A stretch of 64,000 nt of DNA from Lysinibacillus sp. G4S2 (GCF_030348505.1 NZ_JAUCFJ010000002.1:2546001-2610000), one strand, 5' to 3'. Shown: positions 54,387 through 63,281, numbered from the stretch's first letter. The notes: generated by a model not told the origin, from the letters alone. Made by a program: numbers and translations.

Positions 54387-54854
54387 TTAGTTATTAATTT
54401 CTAAGCGCATTTTACAACTCATTTCTTTATATCCATGTTTTTCATACAAAGTAAAAGCGCCATTATTTTCTGCCAGAACGCTTAACTCCAAATAATCTAA
54501 TTTACGTTCTTCTGCCCATTTCTTTGCCTCTTGTAGCAAAAGTGAACCAATGCCCTTGCTCTGGTATTGACCTGCAACAATTACATCCATAATATATGCA
54601 TAATTATGCTGGACAATACAAGAATAAGGAGGAGTAGTTAATTCTTGAATTAACAAAAAGCCGGCAATACTGTTATCTATTTCAGCAACAAAAATATCTG
54701 ATTTTTCTTCTGAAATTGTGTTTGTAAGAAACTTCACATCCTGTTTTGCTGGAGCTATATACTTTGGTTGGAGTTTTGACATTTCTAAAAACAGTTCTTC
54801 ATATAATATTTCTATTTGCGGGATATCTTCTAATGTTGCAACTTTAATATTCAT
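54387..54854 (-). CDS. GNAT N-acetyltransferase
   Basis: 155 residues from ATG 54854 (GGAGG upstream); the frame to 54956 has no site. YAYIMDVIVAGQYQSKGIGSLLLQEAKKWA contains the acetyl-CoA loop Q-S-K-G-I-G, then YLELSVLAENNGAFTLYEKHGY as in RimI-like enzymes. Substrate unknown. Confidence 0.86.
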   Translation of the reverse strand: MNIKVATLEDIPQIEILYEELFLEMSKLQPKYIAPAKQDVKFLTNTISEEKSDIFVAEIDNSIAGFLLIQELTTPPYSCIVQHNYAYIMDVIVAGQYQSKGIGSLLLQEAKKWAEERKLDYLELSVLAENNGAFTLYEKHGYKEMSCKMRLEINN

Positions 54855-55029
54855 AAATTCTACCTCCATTCGAATTTCATACCATTCCATTCTACTATAT
54901 TCTGTAATTTTTATAAATGATATGCAAATTGAACAAAAAACTCGTATAGCTAACACCGTATAAACCGCATAGGAATTCCAATACTAAAGCTGTTTTAAAC
55001 TTTCAGTATGAGAAAGGAGGAGTTCATCA

Positions 55030-55209
55030 GTGCGATTTTTAACATGGATAATTTTAGGCGCGGCTACTATTTATGGTGTCCTGAAACGCTTTGGGATATT
55101 AAATTCCAACAAAGCACAACAAATGATACCGTCTATGCAGCAAGCTACGACACCAGTACAATTAGTAGCAAACAGTAATCCACTTACCGCAAATACACCA
55201 AAACAATAA
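55030..55209 (+). CDS. Small membrane-anchored peptide with GTG start
   Basis: 59 residues from GTG 55030, preceded by a textbook AAAGGAGG. One N-terminal membrane helix (FLTWIILGAATIYGV, residues 3-17), a KRFG turn, then a Gln/Thr/Ala/Pro-rich tail (QQMIPSMQQATTPVQLVA). Unrecognised; the signal-anchor plus low-complexity tail suggests a surface or spore peptide. Confidence 0.65.
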   Translation: MRFLTWIILGAATIYGVLKRFGILNSNKAQQMIPSMQQATTPVQLVANSNPLTANTPKQ

Positions 55210-55768
55210 ATAATGCACTATCTAGCTTATAGACAATTAACTGTAAAGGTCTATAAGCTTTTACATAAAAAATGAAAGCTTATTTCCCTCTTTACAAAAG
55301 TATCCAGAAAAATGTATAGTTGTGTTAAATATATGGTGAAACGGGGTTTTGATTATTTATGATGAAACTTATTAATGGCTAATAGAATTTTAAATAATTT
55401 TAAAGTGCAATAAGACAAATTAAGGTCTATACCTTAATTCTTTTTAGTTCGCCCATTTGCACAATAGCGATTAGAAGTCATCATATCTATTCAGATTATA
55501 TATTCAATAATTTCTATAAGCCTCTAGTAGGGTCAAGGTAAAATCCGGACATATAGTTCATTTGTGCGGAAGCCGAGGCGACAACGGTAGTTTATCTATG
55601 TCCCAGCTACTATTACACTGAGGAGTATTGATCTATATTGAATTTAAATTTGACTATGAGAAGGATTTCTTCTTATAGTTTTTTTTTATGTCTTTTTGGG
55701 GGTGTGTAAAATGGTAATGTCTCAATTACTTACTTTGAGTTAACAAAATAGAGAAATGAGGCGTAAAT
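55210..55768. other. Intergenic region with two hairpins
   Basis: About 560 bases. AATTAAGGTCTATACCTTAATT with T-rich tail near 55418-55445, and CTATGAGAAGG / CTTCTTATAG with T8 at about 55656-55686, look like terminators. No gene seen between them. Confidence 0.5.
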
Positions 55769-56569
55769 ATGACAAATTATCAATTAGTATATGATTACAA
55801 AGACAATCAAAAGTATAGAGAAAGTTTCAATGAATTAGCAGAGTTAGTTTTTGGATTAGATTTTAGCCAATGGTATGAAAAAGGCTGCTGGAACGATCAA
55901 TATATTTGTTATTCATATGTGGATGGTGAAAAAGTAATTGCAAATGCATCAATAAGTAAAATGACTGTTGCTGTAAACAGCGAGGATTATAAAGCCATAC
56001 AAGTTGGTACAGTAATGACGCATCCAAATTATCGTCATAAAGGTTTAGCAAAAAAATTAATGAATGACATTATTGATAAATATGAGAAACAATATGATTT
56101 TATCTATTTATTTGCTAATGAAACAGTCCTAGATTTCTATCCGAAATTTGGGTTTTCACGAGTACAAGAAAGTAGATATTTCTTAAATACTGATGGTTTA
56201 CAAAAAAAAACAAACAGAACGATCCGAAAATTAAATGTTGAAAATATCAACGACTTATCTTTATTGAAATTGTATGCGAAGGAAAGAATTCCATTGTCGT
56301 CGGTTTTAGATGTGAAAGATAATGAAAATCTACTTATGTTCTATTTTCTTATTGCATTTCCTAATTCAATTTATTTTATCGAAGACAAAGACGTTATAGT
56401 ATTATTCGAAAAAGAGGATGAAGAATTACATCTTTTTGATGTTGTTAGTCGTAGTGAAATTGATGTAATAGAGGTTTTAAGCTACATTACTACATCGGAT
56501 ATAAAAAGAATAATTTTTCACTTTATCCCTGATTGTCAGAATCTAGAGTCTGAAGTAATTGAAACTTAG
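55769..56569 (+). CDS. GNAT N-acetyltransferase, two-domain type
   Basis: 266 residues; GAGGCG upstream. N-terminal GNAT domain: IQVGTVMTHPNYRHKGLAKKLMNDII (acetyl-CoA loop R-H-K-G-L-A, about 86-91), then FYPKFGFSRVQESRYFL. A C-terminal extension of about 100 residues (from TNRTIRKLN) lies after the catalytic domain, as in Eis-like enzymes. Substrate unknown. Confidence 0.85.
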   Translation: MTNYQLVYDYKDNQKYRESFNELAELVFGLDFSQWYEKGCWNDQYICYSYVDGEKVIANASISKMTVAVNSEDYKAIQVGTVMTHPNYRHKGLAKKLMNDIIDKYEKQYDFIYLFANETVLDFYPKFGFSRVQESRYFLNTDGLQKKTNRTIRKLNVENINDLSLLKLYAKERIPLSSVLDVKDNENLLMFYFLIAFPNSIYFIEDKDVIVLFEKEDEELHLFDVVSRSEIDVIEVLSYITTSDIKRIIFHFIPDCQNLESEVIET

Positions 56570-56724
56570 GACGATGTATTGTTTATTCGGCCGATGATAG
56601 AATTCGGGACAGAACGACCTTTATTTCCATTAACATCACATTCGTAAGACCAGTTAAATGTTTGATTACAGTTATATTAAAGAGTTTTTTCTATTATAAG
56701 AATATGTGAAAAGGGTGATTCAAC

Positions 56725-57267
56725 TTGATACAAATAAAAAGGATATATAAAGACAATTTCCCACAAGGCAAAAAAATTATTTATCAATACAGCTCTAATA
56801 ATTATTATGATGTTTCCTATAAAGAGCGAGAAAATGGCTGGGCAATTGATTTTACGTTAAAACATTTCGACACTCCATTTCATAAATATTTAGAAGGAGA
56901 AATTTTTGAAGATTATATTGAGGATATTGAATGTTATATTGCTGAGTTTGATGGGAAAGAGGCGGGAATTGTTAGCTTCAGCCACGAGAAATGGAATAAT
57001 GTGTTAAGAATTAATGATATTCACATTTATCAATCTCATCAACATAAAGGAATTGGTAGCAAGCTGATGGCATTGGTCAAAAAGCGTGCAGTAGAAATAG
57101 GTGTGAGGACAATCGTTTTAGAAACACAAACGTCGAATTATCCCGCCATACAATTTTATAGAAAGCATGGATTTCAGCTTATTGGATGTGACCTATTAAG
57201 TTACTCAAATAATGACATTGAAAAAAAGGAAGTACGAGTTGAAATGGGACTTGTTCTTGAAACGTAA
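56725..57267 (+). CDS. GNAT N-acetyltransferase, streptothricin acetyltransferase-like
   Basis: 180 residues, TTG start after AAGGGTGA. The pattern CYIAEFDGKEAGIVSFSHEK, INDIHIYQSHQHKGIGSKLM (acetyl-CoA loop), LETQTSNYPAIQFYRKHGF and CDLLSYSNNDIEKKEVRVEM is that of the SatA/YyaR/Sat4 group, some of which inactivate streptothricin. Whether this one confers resistance is unknown. Confidence 0.85.
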   Translation: MIQIKRIYKDNFPQGKKIIYQYSSNNYYDVSYKERENGWAIDFTLKHFDTPFHKYLEGEIFEDYIEDIECYIAEFDGKEAGIVSFSHEKWNNVLRINDIHIYQSHQHKGIGSKLMALVKKRAVEIGVRTIVLETQTSNYPAIQFYRKHGFQLIGCDLLSYSNNDIEKKEVRVEMGLVLET

Positions 57268-57329
57268 TTATCGAAAAAACATAGATATATTGCAATTCAT
57301 TTTGACACCTTTCATTTGAAAAGATCAAC

Positions 57330-57599
57330 ATGACCTTTTCTACAGAGATAATAAAGCTGTTTAAAAAACGCCAGTCATTTTATTCAACAACCGAGCCAAA
57401 TCGTGGAATAAAAAAAGGAATATTTGTAAGCGAGACAAAGTTGTTTATTTCCGGGGCAAAACATGAGAAAAGGTGTAATACTACATATCATTTGAATCTT
57501 TTTCTTAAAGGGAGATATTTGCGAAATAAAGAATGTGATTGTCCCAATAAGAACGAAATGTCGTTCGTTAGTAAAATGTTGAAGGGAAGAAATTCTTAA
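57330..57599 (+). CDS. Doubtful small protein
   Basis: 89 codons, Lys-rich, with four Cys (KRCNTT, CDCPNK). No clear ribosome site. Open length between two real genes is the only support; it could be a remnant. Unrecognised. Confidence 0.3.
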   Translation: MTFSTEIIKLFKKRQSFYSTTEPNRGIKKGIFVSETKLFISGAKHEKRCNTTYHLNLFLKGRYLRNKECDCPNKNEMSFVSKMLKGRNS

Positions 57600-57610
57600 A
57601 GGAGAGAGAA

Positions 57611-58603
57611 ATGATGGGGTTCGACGAATGTATAAACAAGGATTTTAGTGGGGTCATATCGGTTACTCAAAAAGGTGAAAATATATACCGTAAAGCCTTT
57701 GGATACGCCGATTTACCAAATAAAGTATCAAACGAGTTTGATACAAAGTTTGCAACAGCCTCAGCAGGAAAAGTATTTGTTGCCGTAGCCATTTTGCAAC
57801 TGATTGAACAAAGTCGATTATCTTTTGATAGTTGTATTGGGGACATTTTGAATTTTGATTTAAAGAATATTGATCCTCATATCACTATCAGGCAGTTGCT
57901 TAATCATACATCGGGAATACCCAACTATTTTGATGAGTCTGTCATGGAAGATTATGACGAACTGTGGATAGATTATCCCAATTATAAAATACGTACATCG
58001 TCGGATATCATTCCATTATTTATTCATAAGCCTATGATGTATCCAGCAGGAGATAGATTTCAATATAATAATACAGGATTTGTTGTTCTTGGTCTTATTG
58101 TTGAGGCCATTACTGGCTCTTCGTTCGATGTATATCTTAATGAACATGTTTTTATTCCTTGCGGTATGTTGAATACAGGGTATTATGAACTGGACAGATT
58201 GCCTGCTCAATGTGCAAACGGGTATGTATATGATGACAGCAGACAAGAGTTTTATACTAATATTTACAGTGTAGACGTAAAAGGAACAGGTGCAGGGGGA
58301 GCATTTACTACAGTTATAGATGTTGAAAAGTTCTGGGTCAGTCTGATGAAGGGGCAATTGATATCGAAGGAAATGTTAAAAGAAATGTTAACTCCTCAAG
58401 TGAAAGAAGAATGCTATGGCTATGGGATTTGGCTGGATAAAAAAGAAGAAGGCACGTTTGATTACCACTTTGAAGGATGCGATCCTGGTATAAGTTTTTA
58501 TAGTTCATACGACAAACAACAAGATTTGCTAATCACATTGGTAAGCAATTTTGGGTGTAACGTATGGAAGGTTTTCAGAGATATCAAAGGTTTGATCAAA
58601 TGA
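57611..58603 (+). CDS. Serine hydrolase, beta-lactamase class C / PBP-like
   Basis: 330 residues, AGGAGAGAG upstream. Active-site S-x-x-K in ATASAGKVFVAV (Ser near residue 51), Y-x-N in FQYNNTGFVVLG and H-x-G-like HFEG near the C-terminus, the three boxes of the AmpC/esterase-like fold. No signal peptide, so it is cytoplasmic and more likely an esterase or peptidase than a secreted beta-lactamase. Confidence 0.87.
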   Translation: MMGFDECINKDFSGVISVTQKGENIYRKAFGYADLPNKVSNEFDTKFATASAGKVFVAVAILQLIEQSRLSFDSCIGDILNFDLKNIDPHITIRQLLNHTSGIPNYFDESVMEDYDELWIDYPNYKIRTSSDIIPLFIHKPMMYPAGDRFQYNNTGFVVLGLIVEAITGSSFDVYLNEHVFIPCGMLNTGYYELDRLPAQCANGYVYDDSRQEFYTNIYSVDVKGTGAGGAFTTVIDVEKFWVSLMKGQLISKEMLKEMLTPQVKEECYGYGIWLDKKEEGTFDYHFEGCDPGISFYSSYDKQQDLLITLVSNFGCNVWKVFRDIKGLIK

Positions 58604-58639
58604 TCATATCGGTTCGCTTTAAGATAATCTTCAACAATT

Positions 58640-58725
58640 AGACGCTATTGTAACGTAGCGGCAGCGTCTCGAGGCTCGCTCATCGACCATTTCGAATGTA
58701 TAAAAATGGTTAATCAACACGCATG
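58640..58725 (-). repeat. Truncated family B element
   Basis: GTAACGTAGCGGCAGCG, then TTCGAATGTATAAAAATGG and the end TAATCAACACGCATG at 58711-58725. Only this end is present; the other end is missing. Confidence 0.7.
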
Positions 58726-58747
58726 GTATCTTATATGAAAATAAAAC

Positions 58748-58788
58748 AAGCATAACCCCGACTTAAACTTAGGTCGGGGTTATGCTTT
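58748..58788. terminator. Strong bidirectional terminator
   Basis: AGCATAACCCCGAC pairs perfectly with GTCGGGGTTATGCT around TTAAACTTAG, flanked by A- and T-rich runs. Confidence 0.93.
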
Positions 58789-58827
58789 AAAAATGATAAC
58801 TTTATTGTCTTTCTAAACCTTTTGCAA

Positions 58828-59286
58828 TTACACAAATTTTTTAATATCAAGTATAGTTTGTAAATGTATTCCTTCATGGAAAATCGTTCGAATTAATACT
58901 TGCTCAATCGTATTCATTCCCATATCAATAGGAGGAAACTCTACATCTAATCGATCACCATACAATTCTTTTATTTGTATAGGCTGGGCTTTTAATAACT
59001 TCTTTAATTCTTCAAATGATGGAGTTTTCTCATTAAAATTAGCTGGAGATGTGCCATAGCCGAACCAAGATTGAAGTGATTCAAGTTCCTTACTTTTTTC
59101 GTTTGTTAAAGCCTCAATCCACAAATATTGGTCTAAATAAATATGACCCAAATTCCAGCGAATATTATTATGAAATCCAGATGGAATAGTATGAGCAATA
59201 TCTTCCGTTACTGTTTCTAATACTTGTAATACTTCACTCCGATAACTATCCAACTGTTGAAATAGAATTTGATGACGTTGCTTCAT
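58828..59286 (-). CDS. DinB-family protein
   Basis: 152 residues, GAGGGGAG upstream. Four-helix bundle with the metal-binding histidines in WNLGHIYLDQ (about 45-54) and FHEGIHLQTI near the end. DinB/YfiT relatives are putative thiol-dependent metalloenzymes. Role undefined. Confidence 0.85.
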   Translation of the reverse strand: MKQRHQILFQQLDSYRSEVLQVLETVTEDIAHTIPSGFHNNIRWNLGHIYLDQYLWIEALTNEKSKELESLQSWFGYGTSPANFNEKTPSFEELKKLLKAQPIQIKELYGDRLDVEFPPIDMGMNTIEQVLIRTIFHEGIHLQTILDIKKFV

Positions 59287-59357
59287 ATAAAATCTCCCCT
59301 CCTCTTTTTCATATAATATTGGATAAAATTACTCAAATTCCTTTTTATAGAAATAAA

Positions 59358-59395
59358 AAAGGGAGAACACGTTTTAAATCGTGTTTTCCCTATAT
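59358..59395 (-). terminator. Terminator of the LysE-type gene
   Basis: AGGGAGAACACG / CGTGTTTTCCCT stem just beyond the stop of the minus-strand gene, with T run (AAAAAA on plus). Confidence 0.88.
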
Positions 59396-60016
59396 TTATG
59401 GACTTTGAGTTTGAAGAGCTAATTTTACGCCTAACCCTATATAAACAAAACCTACAGCCTTTTCAATCCAACGTGAACCACTGCTTGTTGTTTTCGTAAA
59501 GATTTTTTCGCCAATGAAGCTTGTAATAATAGCTAACAAAATAGTATACAAAGCACTCATCACAACAAATGTAATCCCTAAAATCAATAATTGTACTGTG
59601 ACTGATTGGCCATTTTGTTGAACAAATTGTGGTAAAAATGCTAAGAAAAATAATGCCGTCTTTGGATTTAAAATTTCCGCTAAAAATCCTTGTCGGAACG
59701 AAGTACTTGCAGGGCTTTGCTCAACAGTTGGCTTTTCTAATTTTTGTGGTTTTGTTAGTAGCATTTGAATACCTAAATAAACAAGGTACGCAACTCCGAT
59801 ATATTTCACTACTTCAAACGCAGTTGCAGAATTCATTAAAATGGCAGATAGACCTAGTACAGCAGCTAACGTATGAACTAAGTCGCCTAGTCCAATACCT
59901 AGTGCAGTATAAATACCGTTCTTTTTACCACTTTTCAGCGTTTGCGTAATAGTAATGATCACAGCAGGGCCAGGAATTAAAAATAAGAGAAAAACTATTG
60001 CAATAAAAGATAACAT
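59396..60016 (-). CDS. LysE/RhtB-family amino acid exporter
   Basis: 206 residues, about six membrane helices. Family start FLLFLIPGPAVIITITQTLKSG with the conserved PGP, then GIGLGDLVHTLAAVLG, a charged loop, and FLAEILNPKTALFFLAFLPQF, which is diagnostic. Exports amino acids or related compounds; substrate unknown. Confidence 0.9.
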   Translation of the reverse strand: MLSFIAIVFLLFLIPGPAVIITITQTLKSGKKNGIYTALGIGLGDLVHTLAAVLGLSAILMNSATAFEVVKYIGVAYLVYLGIQMLLTKPQKLEKPTVEQSPASTSFRQGFLAEILNPKTALFFLAFLPQFVQQNGQSVTVQLLILGITFVVMSALYTILLAIITSFIGEKIFTKTTSSGSRWIEKAVGFVYIGLGVKLALQTQSP

Positions 60017-60151
60017 GCTTAACCATCCTATTCTAATAAACTAAACACTCAGCTAAGATGAATGCAAAAAATATTATATTCTATCTCTTGTATACCTGTC
60101 GATACTGAAAAGTGATGAATTCAACTTATAATGAAAAAACAAGGGGGAATA

Positions 60152-60325
60152 AGCTCGTCGCATTACGTGTGGTATTTCCGTTCAGACTAGACGCTTCCTT
60201 AGGGGTGTACGTTGGAGTCGCTTCACTAGCTCCATGGTCTCATCTGTGATGCTAACCCCTAATGAGTAAGCCTGCCTTCACTCCAAATGTTTTAAAAATG
60301 TCATTCACAATTTTGGATGATGAGA
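60152..60325 (-). repeat. Degenerate family A element
   Basis: Reverse orientation: GTGGTATTTCCGTTCAGACTAG, CTTCCTTAGGGGTGTACG, GGTCTCATCTGTGATGCTAA and end TTTTGGATGATGAG. No clear target duplication. Confidence 0.7.
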
Positions 60326-60393
60326 TAAAAAATAGGGATATTTGTATAATATTGTTTTTTATTTAATAATAGAGAAAGGGTTGAGGTGATAAA

Positions 60394-60651
60394 TTGAAAA
60401 CTATGAGATGGAATTTATCTTTGGGCATTCAAATTATATTAACTGTTTTTGTTATGATTATTGGTATTTATTGCTTAATAACTAAAGATTTTACTTTATT
60501 GCCGCTATCACAGATTTTGTTAGGGTTTACCTTTATTATTATTGGGCTTCGAGAATGGAAAAGAGCAAAAAGAAAGTATGTAAGCATACTCTATTTCGCT
60601 GTTGCGATTTTTATATTATTTGTTTATGTAAAATCTTTTATTGCTTATTAG
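60394..60651 (+). CDS. DUF3953-like small membrane protein
   Basis: 85 residues, TTG start after GAGGTG. Three membrane helices (about 8-28, 34-50, 63-82) with a REWKRAKRK basic loop between the second and third, the layout of DUF3953 proteins. Function unknown. Lies 26 bases before the kinase-like gene and may be cotranscribed. Confidence 0.65.
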   Translation: MKTMRWNLSLGIQIILTVFVMIIGIYCLITKDFTLLPLSQILLGFTFIIIGLREWKRAKRKYVSILYFAVAIFILFVYVKSFIAY

Positions 60652-60677
60652 AAACATGTTCATAGGGAGTGGCAACA

Positions 60678-61277
60678 ATGAAGAATGTTATTGAAATCGT
60701 TAGAAATGTAGACCAACTAATGATTCCAGAAAATTTTGTTGGGATAGGTTCTACTAGAAAGGTATTTCGTTTTAAACATTGGGTCATAAAAAAGCATTTA
60801 CACGAAATTGGTTTTATACAAAGTCAAAATGAACAAAAAATTCATCATGCATTAAAAGAGAAAGGATTAGCAGATTCCGTAGCTCCTATTTTGTACTTTG
60901 ATGAAAAAATCTCAATACAACCATATGTTCAACCATTACCATTAGTTAATGGTGAAACTTTTGACATAGATTTTAATATTGATTTGCGAATATCCGCTAA
61001 TTTAAAGGCAGCAATCGAAGAAATTGATCGAGTTTATGATGGATTTGACTTTTTGGATAGCAGTAATTATGGCGAAGACAAGCATGGTCAATTGATGTTA
61101 TTAGATTATGGCATGACGAAAACTTTGTATGAAACAAAATGGGTTCCGCTCGCAGAAGCTGGCGTGTTACCACAAATTTATTTTGAGCCATGTATAAAAT
61201 GTGGTGTAGAAAAAGAGCTTAGAATGTATGGAGAACATGATACGGATAGAAGATGTTACGAATGTGGAAAAGAGTAG
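60678..61277 (+). CDS. Kinase-fold-like protein with C-terminal zinc ribbon
   Basis: 199 residues from ATG 60678 (GGGAGTGG upstream). The N-terminal part resembles a protein-kinase N-lobe (FVGIGSTRKVFRF, then WVIKKHLHE with a possible ATP-binding Lys), followed by IQPYVQPLP (hinge-like) and LLDYGMTK, a DFG-like spot. It is short for a kinase and no HRD motif is evident, so it may be a pseudokinase. The C-terminus has CIKC and CYEC pairs, a zinc ribbon. Unusual combination; family not recognised. Confidence 0.6.
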   Translation: MKNVIEIVRNVDQLMIPENFVGIGSTRKVFRFKHWVIKKHLHEIGFIQSQNEQKIHHALKEKGLADSVAPILYFDEKISIQPYVQPLPLVNGETFDIDFNIDLRISANLKAAIEEIDRVYDGFDFLDSSNYGEDKHGQLMLLDYGMTKTLYETKWVPLAEAGVLPQIYFEPCIKCGVEKELRMYGEHDTDRRCYECGKE

Positions 61278-61357
61278 CAGTATTTCTATGATGTTATTTT
61301 TTTACAGTCATATCTTAGGGGGTGTGGCTTTTTTATTTTGCACATAAAAAGTTTATT

Positions 61358-61375
61358 ATAGTACCAACTACTAAT
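61358..61375 (+). promoter_or_regulatory. FapR-type operator upstream of fabZ
   Basis: TAGTACCAACTACTA (61359-61373): inverted TAGTA / TACTA around five bases, 13 of 17 positions of the FapR consensus as I remember it. A possible -10 (TAGAAT) follows at 61385-61390, so binding would block transcription. Confidence 0.6.
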
Positions 61376-61419
61376 GTTTAGTGTTAGAATAAGGTGATAA
61401 ATCCTTTGGAGGTTTTTTA

Positions 61420-61845
61420 ATGTTAGATATTCAGCAAATACAAGAAGTCCTTAGACATCGTTACCCATTTCTTTTAGTGGATAGAGTATTGGAATTAGAG
61501 GAAGGTAAGAGAGCTGTAGCAATTAAAAATGTGACGATAAATGAAGAATTTTTTAATGGACATTTTCCTAATTATCCGGTAATGCCTGGCGTGTTAATTG
61601 TAGAGGCTTTAGCTCAAGTAAGTGCAATTATTATGCTTACAAAAGAAGGCAATCAGGGGAGACTAGGATTACTAGCAGGTATCGATAACTGTCGTTTTAA
61701 AAAACAAGTGAAGCCTGGTGATCAGCTCCGTCTTGAAGTGGAAATTACACGCTTAAAGGGTGCTATTGGTAAAGGGCGAGGAATTGCAACTGTAAACGGA
61801 GAAATAGCTTGTGAGACAGAGCTTATTTTTGCATTTGGAAGCTAA
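61420..61845 (+). CDS. fabZ: (3R)-hydroxyacyl-ACP dehydratase FabZ
   Basis: Dehydrates beta-hydroxyacyl-ACP in fatty-acid elongation. 141 residues; [20 protein letters not shown], the hot-dog active site [20 protein letters not shown] with His and Glu, and [21 protein letters not shown]. The FapR-like site upstream suggests control by malonyl-CoA level. Confidence 0.95.
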   Translation: MLDIQQIQEVLRHRYPFLLVDRVLELEEGKRAVAIKNVTINEEFFNGHFPNYPVMPGVLIVEALAQVSAIIMLTKEGNQGRLGLLAGIDNCRFKKQVKPGDQLRLEVEITRLKGAIGKGRGIATVNGEIACETELIFAFGS

Positions 61846-61855
61846 GCCAATACGT

Positions 61856-61895
61856 TTAAAAGTGCTGCAAAAATTCATTGCAGTACTTTTTTTTA
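61856..61895 (+). terminator. fabZ terminator
   Basis: AAAAGTGCTGCA / TGCAGTACTTTT stem, T-run tail. Confidence 0.9.
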
Positions 61896-61963
61896 TGTTT
61901 AAAGGATATTAAAAATAGTTGTTGAATAATATAAATAAGTGACTTCGAAATGGAGATGGTTAC

Positions 61964-62158
61964 ATGAATTATTCCTTAGCTCTTTATATAGCCACTTGTA
62001 TCATGCAATTCATCATCCTTACAAATATTACGCTATTAAACAGTCAATGGAATGGCATTATGATGTGGCTATGTACAGGGATTTTTATTTTCTCAACTGC
62101 GGTTTTCATCTCAAGCAGATCAAATAAAAGAGGTTCTAATGAAGGAAATCCTAAATAA
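61964..62158 (+). CDS. Small two-helix membrane protein
   Basis: 64 residues; GGAGATGG upstream of ATG 61964. Two membrane helices (about 4-24 and 31-50), polar basic tail SSRSNKRGSNEGNPK. Unrecognised. Closed by a strong terminator. The frame starting at 61939 is an overlap artefact. Confidence 0.65.
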   Translation: MNYSLALYIATCIMQFIILTNITLLNSQWNGIMMWLCTGIFIFSTAVFISSRSNKRGSNEGNPK

Positions 62159-62199
62159 AAAATAGAGTTGATAATCTCAAAATCAACTCTATTTTTTTG
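62158..62199. terminator. Strong bidirectional terminator
   Basis: AAAAATAGAGTTGA pairs with TCAACTCTATTTTT around about 12 bases. Confidence 0.92.
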
Positions 62200-62254
62200 C
62201 CCACTTGAATTCTAAAGTAGGACTTACTTCATTTTGTTGTCGTGTTAAATTGTT

Positions 62255-62423
62255 GGCTCAACACCAAAAGTTGTGGGTGACATTTGTTAAAATGAATGCC
62301 ATATAGGTTGATTGGAGTGAAGGCTGGACGCCCCCTGGAAGCTTTGCTCTGTGCGAAAGCGAAGCGACAGCAACAAAGCGCCCAGTCGGACCGGAAATCA
62401 ACTACACGTTATGGTGATGAGCC
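62255..62423 (+). mobile_element. Intact family A element, 169 bp
   Basis: Ends GGCTCAACACCAAAAGTTG and ACGTTATGGTGATGAGCC; perfect 8-bp target duplications AAATTGTT (62247-62254 and 62424-62431). Interior carries the GCGAAAGCGAAGCGACAGC module and the GCCCAGTCGG-type right part. Confidence 0.9.
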
Positions 62424-62519
62424 AAATTGTTTTAAAATAGACATAAAAATCCATAAATAAAAAAATTAAGAGAAACAGATGGATGTATAATTAAACTAAA
62501 AAAACGGGGGAGATTTTAT

Positions 62520-63281
62520 ATGTCGGAAAGCACACCTTTTATTAAAGATGTTCCTGATGGAGATGTAAAATTTTCAGTTATAATACCTGCTCATAATGAA
62601 GAAAATTATTTAGGTAAGTGTCTAGAGTCAATTGCAAAGGCTGCACAACCATATAAAAATCAAGTTGAAGTCATAGTCGTGTTAAATCGGTGTACGGATA
62701 GAACGGAAGAAATTGCACAATCCTACAACTGTGTGACATTGAAAAATGAAGATAAAAATCTATCTAAAATTAGAAATGCTGGAGCTGCTTTAGCAAAAGG
62801 CAAAATACTGATTACAATTGATGCCGATACTAGAATGACAGAACACCTGTTATCTGATGTTGAAAGATATTTAGCATCCGATCAATACATTGGAGGAGGC
62901 GTGAACGGCAATTTTGAACGAATGTCTTTTGGTATAGTTGTTTCTAGCATGCTATTAATAGTTCCTTTACTGTTCAAGTATGGTTTTATCTCTGTAGGGA
63001 TTTTTTGGTGCTATAAGAAAGACTTTCACGCCATCAAGGGTTTTAACGAAAATATGCTAATGGCAGAAGATGCTGATTTTGCAAAGCGCTTAAAAGAATG
63101 GGGTAAGAAAAACGGTAAAAAATTTGGAACGATTAAGAACGGAATGATTACTTCCTGCAGACGATTTGACCATTATGGGGACTGGGTATTACTAAAACGG
63201 CCTGGTTTGATTTTAGCTTATCTCAAAGGCAATAATCAAAAGGCTGCGAATGAAGCCTATTATGATGATCAAGCAAGATAG
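62520..63281 (+). CDS. Family 2 glycosyltransferase
   Basis: 253 residues; GGGGGAG upstream. GT-A fold: FSVIIPAHNEENYLGKCLES (about 18-37), nucleotide/metal DxD motif in TIDADTRMTEH (about 96-106), and acceptor-side EDADFAKRLKEWG. A hydrophobic stretch SFGIVVSSMLLIVPLLFKYGF may dip into the membrane. Donor and acceptor unknown; probably surface polysaccharide or lipid glycosylation. It stands alone. Confidence 0.88.
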   Translation: MSESTPFIKDVPDGDVKFSVIIPAHNEENYLGKCLESIAKAAQPYKNQVEVIVVLNRCTDRTEEIAQSYNCVTLKNEDKNLSKIRNAGAALAKGKILITIDADTRMTEHLLSDVERYLASDQYIGGGVNGNFERMSFGIVVSSMLLIVPLLFKYGFISVGIFWCYKKDFHAIKGFNENMLMAEDADFAKRLKEWGKKNGKKFGTIKNGMITSCRRFDHYGDWVLLKRPGLILAYLKGNNQKAANEAYYDDQAR

